Below, in pieces: positions 6,901-12,864 of a DNA stretch of 12,864 nt. Within the stretch, counting starts at the first letter, position 1; each line of letters begins with the position of its first letter. The notes under the pieces were generated by a model. That model made no database searches, was not told the DNA's origin, and saw only the letters and a list, made by a program, of their open reading frames with translations. Position numbers and translations under genes: made by a program. The DNA is from Kiritimatiellales bacterium (GTDB taxonomy: Bacteria > Verrucomicrobiota > Kiritimatiellia > Kiritimatiellales > Pontiellaceae). The stretch spans positions 1-12,864 of the forward strand of contig WFRA01000018.1 in the NCBI GenBank assembly GCA_015486775.1, in the 5' to 3' direction.

Positions 6901-8337
6901 TCAGTCCACAATTTTTCTGTAGAGGGCAATGTAGTCCTTCGCCATGTGGACGACGGAAAAGTCCTGCTTCATGGCGCGGCGCATCAGCGCCCTCCAGCGG
7001 CGGGTGTCCGGAAAGAGCTCCAGCGCGCGTTCCAGGCATTGGAAAAAGGCCTCGGGGGAATCCTCGTGGAACTTGAATCCGGTGCCGCCCTTTTCGGCGG
7101 CATCGACCACGGAATCCTCCAGCCCCCCCACCCCATGCACCAGCGGGAGGGTTCCATAGCGCATGCTGTAGAGCTGGTTCTGGCCGCAGGGTTCGAACTC
7201 CGACGGCATCAGGAAGAGATCCGCCCCGGCCTCGATCCGGTGCGCCTTTTCCTGGGAAAACTCGATCCAGGAACAGACCTGCCCCGGCCAGCGTTCCGCC
7301 CACTCGCGGCAGGCCTCCTCGTAGGGGCGGTCGCCCGTGCCGAGGATAACGAGCTGGGCGCCGGTTCCCACGATCCGTCCGATCGCCCCGGCGAGCAGGT
7401 CGATCCCCTTTTGCGGCACCAGGCGGGTAATCATTCCAAGCACTGGAACTTTTGGATCGGGGACGAAGTCGGCCTCCTCCTGCAACGCCTTTTTGCAGGC
7501 CGCCTTTCCCGAGAGGTCGGCGGCGGAATAGTTAGCAGGGATGAGCGGGTCGGTCTCGGGGTTCCATCGCGAATAGTCCACCCCGTTGAGGATGCCGAAA
7601 AGCACGTCGCCGCGCTCGCGCAGCACACCGTCGAGCTTGCAGCCGAAGCGCCAGGTCTGGATCTCCCTGGCATAGCTCGGGCTGACGGCGTTGATGGCGG
7701 TGGCGGCCACCAGCCCGCCCTTGAGGACGTTGATCTCGCCATAGAATTCGAGCGTGTGCATGGTGTAGCAATGAGCCGGCAGCTGGGTCATATGGAACTT
7801 TTCGGCGGGTGCCCAGCCCTGGTGCGCCAGGTTGTGGATGGTGAAAAGGGTCTTTTCCACGCCGTTGCGGTAGTGGCCATCGATGCCATACTGGAGAAAC
7901 ATCGGCACCAGGCCCGTGTGCCAATCGTTGCAATGCACCACATCCGGCTGGAGCCCCCATTCGTCGATCAGCTGCACGACCGCCTTCTGGAAAAAGAGGA
8001 AGCGTTCAAAGTTGTCGCCATAGCCGTGCCCGGCGTGGCCATAGATTCCCGGGCGATCGAAAAACTCCACATTGTGGATAAAGAAGGTGGTTACGCCCCT
8101 GCACTCCTGCTTCCAAACCGATCCGTAGAACCAAGCGTTCCCCAGCGGGATGTGCAACTCCGCATCGCACTTTTCAAGCCGGTGTTTCTCGCGGTCAATA
8201 TCGGCATAGAGCGGCATCATGCGGATCACCTCCACCCCCTGCTCCACCAGTGCCTTCGGCAGGGCTGCCGCCACATCCCCCAGCCCGCCCATCGAGGCGA
8301 ACGGCACAATCTCGCTACTTGCAAAAACAATCTTCAT
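6901..8337 (-). CDS. glgA: Glycogen (starch) synthase, GT5 family, with altered KTGGL motif
   Basis: Transfers glucose from a nucleotide sugar, normally ADP-glucose, to the non-reducing end of alpha-1,4-glucan in glycogen synthesis; cytoplasmic. The length, 478 residues, is normal for bacterial GlgA. GT-B fold signatures: HCNDWHTGL (135-143), HNLAHQG (168-174), ILNGVD (249-254), ITRLVPQKG (303-311) with R305 and K310 matching E. coli R300 and K305, and PSEFEPCG (378-385) with E382 matching the catalytic-region E377. The N-terminal KTGGL motif, whose lysine (E. coli K15) contacts ADP-glucose, reads S15-M-G-G-L here. The second glycine-rich motif reads GVGGLEDS rather than RTGGLADT. Everything else is conserved, so a synthase is still the best call, but donor preference may differ. 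No strong ribosome site precedes the ATG. It starts 32 bases after the nuclease gene stop; no other glycogen genes are in view. Confidence 0.93.
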   Translation of the reverse strand: MKIVFASSEIVPFASMGGLGDVAAALPKALVEQGVEVIRMMPLYADIDREKHRLEKCDAELHIPLGNAWFYGSVWKQECRGVTTFFIHNVEFFDRPGIYGHAGHGYGDNFERFLFFQKAVVQLIDEWGLQPDVVHCNDWHTGLVPMFLQYGIDGHYRNGVEKTLFTIHNLAHQGWAPAEKFHMTQLPAHCYTMHTLEFYGEINVLKGGLVAATAINAVSPSYAREIQTWRFGCKLDGVLRERGDVLFGILNGVDYSRWNPETDPLIPANYSAADLSGKAACKKALQEEADFVPDPKVPVLGMITRLVPQKGIDLLAGAIGRIVGTGAQLVILGTGDRPYEEACREWAERWPGQVCSWIEFSQEKAHRIEAGADLFLMPSEFEPCGQNQLYSMRYGTLPLVHGVGGLEDSVVDAAEKGGTGFKFHEDSPEAFFQCLERALELFPDTRRWRALMRRAMKQDFSVVHMAKDYIALYRKIVD

Positions 8338-8369
8338 GCACGCACCATACAGGAACCGCCCCTACAGGA

Positions 8370-8726
8370 TCAATATTCCTTATAGACGGCCTGCCCGGCC
8401 TCCACCAGCCGATCGTTGACATTGATCCAGCAATCCGGCTCCTCCTCCAGCCAGATCTCGGCCAGAAAACGGCCATACTTTCCGCGCCGGTCCTTCTTGG
8501 TCTGGATAAAGACCTCCTGGCCGAGCACCAACTCCCGCAGGAAATCGCGCGAAACCTTGCCCTCGGCCTTCTCCTCGCCGCGCATCTCCGGCGCATTGAT
8601 CCGTAGCAGGCGCAACTTTTCGTTGCGCACCCAGATCCCCATACCCAGGTCGATGTCCGCCCGGCAGGTGTCGCCATCGTAAACCGAGATAATCTTTGCC
8701 CGGTAATAGTAGAGTTTCTCCTTCAT
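8370..8726 (-). CDS. Thermonuclease (SNase-like) family protein
   Basis: Small 118-residue protein with the staphylococcal nuclease (OB) fold, probably a calcium-dependent phosphodiesterase on DNA or RNA. By comparison with SNase: V-Y-D-G-D-T (15-20) holds D17 and D19 (SNase D19, D21); L-R-L-L-R-I-N-A-P-E (38-47) holds R39 and E47 (SNase R35, E43); K-Y-G-R (83-86) gives R86 (SNase R87). The calcium ligand D40 is replaced by N44, a variant I have seen in other bacterial and phage members, so activity is plausible. There is no signal peptide, unlike secreted thermonucleases, so it should act in the cytoplasm. A perfect AGGAGG lies 5 bases before the ATG, and it is the first gene of the nuclease-glgA-yraN run. 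A link with glycogen synthesis is not obvious. Confidence 0.87.
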   Translation of the reverse strand: MKEKLYYYRAKIISVYDGDTCRADIDLGMGIWVRNEKLRLLRINAPEMRGEEKAEGKVSRDFLRELVLGQEVFIQTKKDRRGKYGRFLAEIWLEEEPDCWINVNDRLVEAGQAVYKEY

Positions 8727-8743
8727 GTCAGCCTCCTATAGCT

Positions 8744-8766
8744 GGGTAATGTATACACCATTGCCC
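8744..8766. promoter_or_regulatory. Dyad containing TGTATACA upstream of the nuclease operon
   Basis: TGTATACA (8750-8757) is a perfect 8-bp palindrome. The wider sequence GGGTAATG (8744-8751) can also pair with CATTGCCC (8759-8766), seven Watson-Crick pairs and one G-U, around a 7-base loop. It lies 18-40 bases upstream of the nuclease ATG, in the 5' leader or promoter of the minus-strand operon. No flanking -35 of the expected kind was found, so regulator site or leader hairpin are both possible. Confidence 0.35.
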
Positions 8767-8787
8767 CAGGTAACGCCACCGCAAAGC

Positions 8788-8822
8788 GCGGCGGCTTCCG
8801 CCGCCGGCACGGAAATTTTCCG
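8788..8822. promoter_or_regulatory. GC hairpin and CGGAAATTTTCCG palindrome between nuclease operon and recA
   Basis: GCGGCGG (8788-8794) pairs perfectly with CCGCCGC (8798-8804) around CTT. A 13-base perfect palindrome, CGGAAATTTTCCG, follows at 8810-8822. The palindrome sits about 20 bases upstream of the recA -35, a reasonable place for an operator. It does not match any LexA box I know, so SOS control is not claimed. Confidence 0.4.
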
Positions 8823-8842
8823 AGGATTGGAAGCGGGTGCCG

Positions 8843-8871
8843 TTGACATTGCCCGGGGGTTGGATAAGAAT
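8843..8871 (+). promoter_or_regulatory. Probable sigma70-type promoter of recA
   Basis: Perfect -35 TTGACA (8843-8848), exact 17-base spacer, then AAGAAT (8866-8871), which matches the -10 consensus at 4 of 6 positions. The recA ATG at 8918 lies about 40 bases downstream of the expected transcription start. The promoter overlaps the upstream part of the longest open frame, which argues for the downstream ATG as the true start. Confidence 0.6.
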
Positions 8872-8917
8872 CCCGGCTTTCATTCACCCCAGATTCGATC
8901 GACGAAGGAGAGACCCC

Positions 8918-9937
8918 ATGGCCGCAAAAAAAACAGCCCCCGCAGACAAATCATCCGCCCTGAGTGCCGTAGTTGCGCAGATCCAAAAACAGTATGGCGA
9001 GGGTGCCATCGTCAAGCTCGGCGACGCCGCCGCCAACACTAAGATCGAAACCATCTCCACTGGCGCGCTCACCGTCGACCTCGCGCTCGGCGTCGGCGGC
9101 CTCCCCCGGGGGCGCGTCGTCGAAATCTACGGCCCCGAATCCTCCGGCAAGACCACGCTCGTCTCCCACGTGATCGCCAACGCCCAAAAAGCCGGCGGCT
9201 CCGCCGCCTTCATCGACACCGAGCACGCGCTCGACCCCGCCTACGCCAAAAAGATCGGCGTGGACATCGACAACCTGCTCGTCTCCCAGCCCGACTCCGG
9301 CGAGGAGGCGCTGAACATTTGCGAGGCGCTCGTGAAGAGCAACTCGCTCGACGTGGTGGTGGTCGACTCCGTCGCCGCCCTCGCCCCCCGCGCCGAGCTC
9401 GACGGCGAAATGGGTCAGTCGCATGTCGGCCTGCAAGCCCGCCTCATGTCGCAGGCCCTGCGCAAATTGACGGCTGCCATCAACCACTCCCGCACCACCT
9501 GCATCTTCACCAACCAGATCCGCGAAAAAGTTGGCGTCATGTTCGGCAGCCCCGAAACCACCCCCGGCGGCCGCGCCCTCAAATTCTACTCCTCCGTCCG
9601 CCTCGACATCCGCCGCATCGGCCAGCTCAAGGACTCCTCCGGCAAAGTCTACGGCAACCGCACCCGCGTCAAAGTCGTCAAAAACAAGGTCGCCGCCCCC
9701 TTCCGCCAAGCCGAATTCGACATCCTCTACGCCGAAGGTATCTCCTACACCGGCTCCGTCATCGATGCCGCCATCGACGCCGGCATCATCGACAAAAAAG
9801 GCTCGTGGCTCTCCATGGACGGCACCCAGCTCGGCCAAGGCCGCGACTCCGCCGTCCGCGCCCTCAAAGAAGACCCCGCCCTCTGCAACTCCGTCGTCGA
9901 GCGCATCCTCAAAGCCAACGAGGAATCCGGTAAATAA
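8918..9937 (+). CDS. recA: Recombinase RecA
   Basis: DNA-dependent ATPase that forms filaments on single-stranded DNA, catalyses strand exchange and, where LexA exists, triggers its self-cleavage. The 339 residues cover the whole family core: Walker [10 protein letters not shown] (72-80), [10 protein letters not shown] with the catalytic E102 (E. coli E96), Walker [11 protein letters not shown] (146-155), and the DNA-binding loop 2 region [12 protein letters not shown] through SPETTPGG (199-218). The C-terminus stops at ANEESGK, without the long acidic tail of E. coli RecA (353 residues). The frame is open upstream to an ATG at 8837, but the ATG at 8918 has AAGGAG about 8 bases before it and matches the family N-terminus, so it is preferred. 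Codons strongly favour C in the third position. It is monocistronic; a repeat island follows. Confidence 0.98.
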   Translation: MAAKKTAPADKSSALSAVVAQIQKQYGEGAIVKLGDAAANTKIETISTGALTVDLALGVGGLPRGRVVEIYGPESSGKTTLVSHVIANAQKAGGSAAFIDTEHALDPAYAKKIGVDIDNLLVSQPDSGEEALNICEALVKSNSLDVVVVDSVAALAPRAELDGEMGQSHVGLQARLMSQALRKLTAAINHSRTTCIFTNQIREKVGVMFGSPETTPGGRALKFYSSVRLDIRRIGQLKDSSGKVYGNRTRVKVVKNKVAAPFRQAEFDILYAEGISYTGSVIDAAIDAGIIDKKGSWLSMDGTQLGQGRDSAVRALKEDPALCNSVVERILKANEESGK

Positions 9938-9965
9938 TAGATATACTTTGCATGGGTGAAACTCT

Positions 9966-10034
9966 GGGAACGCCGAGCCCCAGCTCGGCACACCGCCCCC
10001 CTCTTGCTTGGGCAACCGGGACGGATTGCCCTAC
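9966..10034. repeat. Palindromic repeat type A, copy 1 (double hairpin)
   Basis: A 69-base unit with two hairpins: GCCGAGC/GCTCGGC (9972-9989, loop CCCA) and GGGCAA/TTGCCC (10010-10031, 10-base loop). It matches copy 2 at 67 of 69 positions by eye. It starts 29 bases after the recA stop. Confidence 0.9.
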
Positions 10035-10044
10035 CTTCCGTACC

Positions 10045-10102
10045 GCAGGCGGCTCGCCTGCTCCATGCCGAGTGCGGCGAACAAGGCAGGCGGGACGCCT
10101 GC
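10045..10102. repeat. Palindromic repeat type B, two hairpins
   Basis: Two near-identical hairpins: GCAGGCG/CGCCTGC at 10045-10061 (loop GCT) and GCAGGCG/CGCCTGC at 10086-10102 (loop GGA), each with a perfect 7-bp stem, 24 bases apart. The arrangement resembles REP/BIME-type pairs. Confidence 0.85.
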
Positions 10103-10145
10103 GGCACGAAAAGCTGCGAGGTCAGGCCGGATCAAAGGGAATGTA

Positions 10146-10176
10146 GCCGCGAAAAGGCGCAAGACGCACAAAAAAT
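10146..10176. repeat. Dispersed repeat type C (GAAAAGGCG core), direct copy
   Basis: Begins GCCGCGAAAAGGCGCAAGAC and continues into an A-rich end. It shares the GAAAAGGCG core with the inverted pair in yraN (6819-6891) and with the reversed copy at 10741-10770. Confidence 0.6.
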
Positions 10177-10219
10177 CCAATGGCTGGAAAAATATTGCTT
10201 CCTGCCGATGCACCTATTC

Positions 10220-10243
10220 GTAGCAGCGATGTCCCCGTCGCTT
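10220..10243. repeat. Repeat type D, short degenerate copy
   Basis: GTAGCAGCGATGTCCCCGTC followed by GCTT resembles the left arm of the full type D element at 10649-10705. It holds a small hairpin, AGCGA (10225-10229) with TCGCT (10238-10242). The right arm is absent. Confidence 0.5.
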
Positions 10244-10293
10244 TGATGACCCAAAAAACTCCAGCTACTGCGGGAAACAAACAGGGCGTGCCC

Positions 10294-10362
10294 GGGAACG
10301 CCGAGCCCCAGCTCGGCACACCGCCTCCCGCTTGCTTGGGCAACCGGGACGGATTGCCCTAC
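10294..10362. repeat. Palindromic repeat type A, copy 2
   Basis: Same 69-base double-hairpin unit as 9966-10034 in the same orientation, with two mismatches by eye, both in the linker between the hairpins. The hairpin stems are identical, which fits recent amplification or selection on the stems. Confidence 0.9.
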
Positions 10363-10380
10363 TTTCCTGCACTCCCACCC

Positions 10381-10404
10381 GGGAACGCCGAGCCCCAGCT
10401 CGGC
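10381..10404. repeat. Palindromic repeat type A, partial copy 3
   Basis: Only the first 24 bases of the type A unit, including the complete GCCGAGC/GCTCGGC hairpin, 18 bases after copy 2. The GGGCAA/TTGCCC half is missing, showing that the first hairpin can occur alone. Confidence 0.85.
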
Positions 10405-10516
10405 CTGAAAAGAAAACCCCGCACAGAAAAACAAACCGATATCCTTTCCCTGCTCCTTTTTAATTTTTTCAATAGCAATCAAATCGACCTTGCCTGTTGC
10501 AAGAAAACTAGCTATC

Positions 10517-10533
10517 AAGGAGGGAAAGTAATG
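10517..10533 (+). other. Orphan strong ribosome site and ATG in an AT-rich block
   Basis: AAGGAGG (10517-10523) lies 7 bases before an ATG (10531-10533), a near-ideal start. The peptide begins MSRILKYRTPSTIPCPPL and stays open through a type D repeat into sequence antisense to the ligase gene, with no recognisable family. It may be the start of a decayed gene, a short leader peptide or chance. The local AT content is well above its surroundings. Confidence 0.3.
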
Positions 10534-10648
10534 AGCAGAATATTAAAATATCGAACCCCTTCGACGATTCCTTGCCCTCCACTTTCCCGCCAGCAAGTCA
10601 AAGTCAAGCGGGACGCTCAACCTTGCAGAATTTCATGGGCGATACGCC

Positions 10649-10705
10649 GTAGCGACGTCCCCGCCGCTTGCCCGGGCTATGAAACCGCGACGGTGGCGTC
10701 GCTAC
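10649..10705. repeat. Palindromic repeat type D, complete element
   Basis: A 57-base element bounded by a perfect 9-bp inverted repeat, GTAGCGACG (10649-10657) and CGTCGCTAC (10697-10705). Its left arm resembles the truncated copy at 10220-10243. Confidence 0.8.
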
Positions 10706-10740
10706 ACAGACTTCAGCGGAATGCTCTTTCCATCCCGCTC

Positions 10741-10770
10741 CTCCTTGTGTTCTGTGCGCCTTTTCACGGC
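10741..10770. repeat. Dispersed repeat type C, reversed copy
   Basis: On the minus strand it begins GCCGTGAAAAGGCGCACAGA, sharing the core and flanks with the copies at 10146-10176 and 6819-6891. It lies 63 bases beyond the 3' end of the acyl-CoA ligase gene. Confidence 0.6.
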
Positions 10771-10783
10771 CATCGAATTCCTT

Positions 10784-10823
10784 CCCGCCCTAACCCGCAA
10801 ATAATTGAGCACAGTTGGGCGGG
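10784..10823 (-). other. Stem-loop after the acyl-CoA ligase gene
   Basis: CCCGCCC (10784-10790) pairs with GGGCGGG (10817-10823), extendable by three pairs past a bulge. It starts 10 bases past the ligase stop on the minus strand, where a terminator would be expected, but the loop is long (over 20 bases) and no T-tract follows. Termination is therefore uncertain. Confidence 0.3.
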
Positions 10824-10833
10824 GTATACCGGT

Positions 10834-12489
10834 TTAGCGGGAGGTGTCGATGGCGTAGAGGTAGCGTTTGATTTTCTGGGTGGTGGTTTTGTCGAACTCG
10901 TCGAAGCGGATCTGGATCTTGCGCGGCCGCTTGTAGTCGGAGAGTTCGGCGAGCTGTTTGCGAATATCTTCGCGCACCAGCTTCTCGACCTGCCCGTCGG
11001 TCAGGTGCTCCCCGGTCTTGTCTTCAAGCGCGGCGATGCGCTCGGGGTCGGGAACGGCCAGCAGGCCGACGCGCTCGCCGGTATCCTCGCCGGGTTCGCG
11101 GTAGCCCAGCGCCAGGCATTCGAGCACCCATTCGCTCTTGAGCACCTGCCGCTCAATCTCCTCTGGATAGATGTTCTTCCCCTCGCGGTTGACGATCAGG
11201 CTCTTCTTCCGGCCATTGATGACCACGTAGCCGTCGTCGTCGATGTAGCCCATGTCGCCGGTGTGGTACCAGCCGTCGCGGAGCACCTTTTCGGTCTCTT
11301 CGGGATTGTTGTAGTAGCCCTGCATCACGTTGTCGCCCCGGGCGGCGATCTCCCCCGCCCCCTCGGCGTTGGGATCGACGATCCTGATCTCGACCCCGGA
11401 GAGCGGAAGCCCGACGGTTCCAACCTTTGGAGCGTGCATCGGATTGAGCGTCAGTACCGGGGCGGTCTCCGTAACGCCGTATCCCTCGACCATCCTGAAG
11501 CCCAGCCGGTTCCATCCGGCGAGCGTGGCGGGGCTGATCGGCGCCCCGCCCGAAACCATCAGGCGCAGCGAGCCGCCCAGCCTTTGGTAGATCTTTTTGC
11601 CCACCACCCGGGTCAGCCCGCAGCGGCACATCAGCCGGGTCAGCTTCCTCTCGTTGATCCCGCTCTGGATGCGGGCGAGCATTTTTTCGAACAGCAGCGG
11701 CACGGCAATCAGTACCGTCGGCGCGCACTCGGCCATATTGGGCTGGATGGTCCGCAGGCTCTCCACCAGACTCACCTGGCACTGCGCACGGGCCGGCAGC
11801 ACCAGCATGGTCGTGAAGGCGAACGAATGGTGCAGCGGCAGCACCAGCATGAAATTGTCGGTCTTGCGAATATCGATCCCCTCGGAAACGCTTTCCACAT
11901 TCGACACAAAGTTCCGGTGCGTCAGCACCGCCCCCTTGGGCCGCCCGGTGGTGCCCGAGGTGTAGATGAACGAGGCCGGCGAATCCGCTGCGGGATCGAG
12001 CTTGTCGTACGCCCGCCCGCCCGACATTGCCGCGCCGGAGACCTCCTCCCGCAGCTGTTCGAAGTCCGCCGCCAGTACATGGCCATCCACCGCCACCACC
12101 TCACGTAACGCGGGCAGTCTCCGCCTCACGCCGTCCAGCAGCTCCGCGTTCCTTGCCGAACAGAACGCAATGGAAATGCCGCAATCGTGGAAGATATGCA
12201 CCGTCTCCATCTCGCGCAGCTTGGCGTCCACCGGAACGGCCACGGCGCCGATGCCGACGATGCCGTGGTAGATTTCGTACCACTCCGGCGAGTTTTCGAG
12301 GAAGATCGCCACGCGGTCGCCCGCCTGCACACCGAGGTGCGCCAGCATTTCCGAAACGTGCCATGCCCGCTCGCGCAGCTCCGCGAAGGTGCGCGTGCGC
12401 CATTCGCCGCCCCGCCGGTATTTGAGCGCAATCCCCGAGGGGCTTTCGTCCGCCGCCCGGTTCAGGCAATCTTTGATGGTCATCGCCAT
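10834..12489 (-). CDS. Long-chain fatty acid--CoA ligase / acyl-adenylate-forming synthetase
   Basis: Activates fatty acids with ATP to an acyl-adenylate and then, in most relatives, to acyl-CoA; some relatives load acyl carrier protein instead. The 551 residues show the complete ANL superfamily set: P-loop YTSGTTGRPKG (176-186), VEGYGVTET (334-342), WYHTGD (407-412), the hinge and A8 region GRKKSLIVNREGKNIYPEEI (426-445), and a C-terminal D-K-T-T-T-Q-K-I-K-R with likely catalytic K539. There is no signal peptide or membrane segment. The ATG at 12489 has AGGAG 7 bases upstream; a second in-frame ATG follows two codons later. It begins 16 bases after the stop of the partial upstream gene, so the two are likely co-transcribed. 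The chain-length preference and the CoA-versus-ACP acceptor cannot be told from sequence alone. Confidence 0.93.
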   Translation of the reverse strand: MAMTIKDCLNRAADESPSGIALKYRRGGEWRTRTFAELRERAWHVSEMLAHLGVQAGDRVAIFLENSPEWYEIYHGIVGIGAVAVPVDAKLREMETVHIFHDCGISIAFCSARNAELLDGVRRRLPALREVVAVDGHVLAADFEQLREEVSGAAMSGGRAYDKLDPAADSPASFIYTSGTTGRPKGAVLTHRNFVSNVESVSEGIDIRKTDNFMLVLPLHHSFAFTTMLVLPARAQCQVSLVESLRTIQPNMAECAPTVLIAVPLLFEKMLARIQSGINERKLTRLMCRCGLTRVVGKKIYQRLGGSLRLMVSGGAPISPATLAGWNRLGFRMVEGYGVTETAPVLTLNPMHAPKVGTVGLPLSGVEIRIVDPNAEGAGEIAARGDNVMQGYYNNPEETEKVLRDGWYHTGDMGYIDDDGYVVINGRKKSLIVNREGKNIYPEEIERQVLKSEWVLECLALGYREPGEDTGERVGLLAVPDPERIAALEDKTGEHLTDGQVEKLVREDIRKQLAELSDYKRPRKIQIRFDEFDKTTTQKIKRYLYAIDTSR

Positions 12490-12505
12490 GGCGTTCTCCT
12501 GTTCG

Positions 12506-12864
12506 CTAGAATTTGTTTTCGATCACATCGGGATGGTGGCGGAGCAGATCCACCGCCTCGGCTTTGGGAAGCCCCGTGTCCATGAGATCGAAGAGGGCGT
12601 AGCGTCCCACCAGGGAGTAGGGCTTGAACGCCTCCGCAAAGGAGACCCCGTTTTTCCGGGCATATTCCGCCGATTCGACAATTTCCGCCGTAGCCTCCTT
12701 CAGGGTGTTCTCATACATCTTCCGTAGTTTGGAAGGCGCTCCATCCGCCAGATAGCTGTCCGGCAAGAAGCGCTGGACCGGCCGGACATTCAGCGGCTGG
12801 TAGGTGTGGCCGGGCGAATCGTCCACCATAACGATCCGCCGGAGCGTCGGGTCGATCAGCTGCA
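12506..12864 (-). CDS. Unrecognised protein, C-terminal part only (5' end beyond window)
   Basis: The frame is open from the right window edge to a TAG at 12506, giving about 119 residues. An internal ATG at 12829 exists, but in-frame codons continue upstream of it (QLIDPTLRRIV) and no ribosome site is evident, so the gene most likely starts outside the window. The segment LRRIVMVDDSPGH looks like the VDDSP-type acidic motif of some HAD-superfamily proteins, which is a weak resemblance. The rest is a charged, probably helical tail (KLRKMYENTLKEATAEIVES, then FAEAFKPYSLVGRYALFDLM) ending HHPDVIENKF. I do not recognise a family. It lies 16 bases upstream of the acyl-CoA ligase and probably shares its transcript. 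Confidence 0.7.
   Translation of the reverse strand, partial: QLIDPTLRRIVMVDDSPGHTYQPLNVRPVQRFLPDSYLADGAPSKLRKMYENTLKEATAEIVESAEYARKNGVSFAEAFKPYSLVGRYALFDLMDTGLPKAEAVDLLRHHPDVIENKF

Larger units (their letters stand above)
9938..10833. other. Repeat-rich intergenic island between recA and the acyl-CoA ligase
   Basis: About 0.9 kb with no convincing gene. It holds at least four kinds of palindromic repeat, listed separately, and one AT-rich block (about 10440-10560) with an orphan ribosome site and ATG. A frame on the plus strand stays open through much of it and into the antisense of the ligase gene, but its product resembles nothing known to me and its sequence is partly the repeats. No clear recA terminator is seen; one of the hairpins may serve. 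Confidence 0.7.

Noticed and set aside
6775..8385. 536-codon frame on the plus strand opposite glgA
   Set aside because: It is antisense to a well-conserved glycogen synthase.
8837..8917. 27-codon N-terminal extension of RecA
   Set aside because: It overlaps a good promoter and lacks a ribosome site. The ATG at 8918 has AAGGAG and fits the family N-terminus.
8951..10015. 354-codon frame on the minus strand opposite recA
   Set aside because: Glycine- and alanine-rich antisense of recA codons, with no domain features.
10045..10102. Type B hairpins as the recA intrinsic terminator
   Set aside because: Neither stem is followed by a T-tract, and they lie more than 100 bases after the stop; a repeat element is the simpler reading.
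9938..10833. CRISPR array as an explanation for the repeats
   Set aside because: The repeats are of several kinds, irregularly spaced and hairpin-forming, without uniform spacers; no cas gene is present.
10180..12108. 642-codon frame on the plus strand through the repeat island and ligase gene
   Set aside because: Most of it is antisense to the acyl-CoA ligase, and the rest is palindromic repeats. Only the ribosome site at 10517 was kept as an observation.

Overview
The window is a GC-rich bacterial chromosome segment. It looks like a member of the PVC superphylum, most plausibly a Kiritimatiellota (Pontiella-like) or a near relative. This is an inference from gene content: a secreted chondroitin-lyase-type polysaccharide lyase, a giant secreted GEVED-repeat protein with a PVC-style C-terminal module, and dispersed palindromic intergenic repeats. 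No rRNA or taxonomic marker alignment could be run.

Layout, left to right. (1) Positions 1-2369, minus strand: a PL8 chondroitin sulfate ABC lyase-like gene with a signal peptide, cut by the left window edge so that its C-terminus is missing. (2) Positions 2370-2770: a divergent intergenic region of about 400 bp with a perfect 9-bp inverted repeat and candidate promoters. (3) Positions 2771-6331, plus strand: a 1186-residue secreted protein with five GEVED repeats and one inserted domain, closed by a strong intrinsic terminator. (4) Positions 6394-8726, minus strand: a likely three-gene operon, transcribed in the order SNase-like nuclease, glycogen synthase (glgA), YraN-family protein. (5) Positions 8727-8917: a regulatory region with a good sigma70-type promoter and two palindromes. 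(6) Positions 8918-9937, plus strand: recA. (7) Positions 9938-10833: about 0.9 kb without a convincing gene, packed with at least four families of palindromic repeats. (8) Positions 10834-12489, minus strand: a long-chain acyl-CoA (or acyl-ACP) synthetase. Just upstream lies the C-terminal part of an unrecognised gene running off the right edge.

How the genes relate. The divergent lyase and GEVED genes both encode exported proteins and share a control region, so a link to sulfated-glycosaminoglycan use or surface attachment is possible but unproven. The glgA operon, recA and the acyl-CoA ligase are ordinary housekeeping or central-metabolism genes. No convincing new multi-gene system is visible. 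The points most worth a second look are the repeat island after recA, the repeat element that has become the N-terminus of YraN, the missing KTGGL lysine in GlgA, and the architecture and control region of the GEVED gene.
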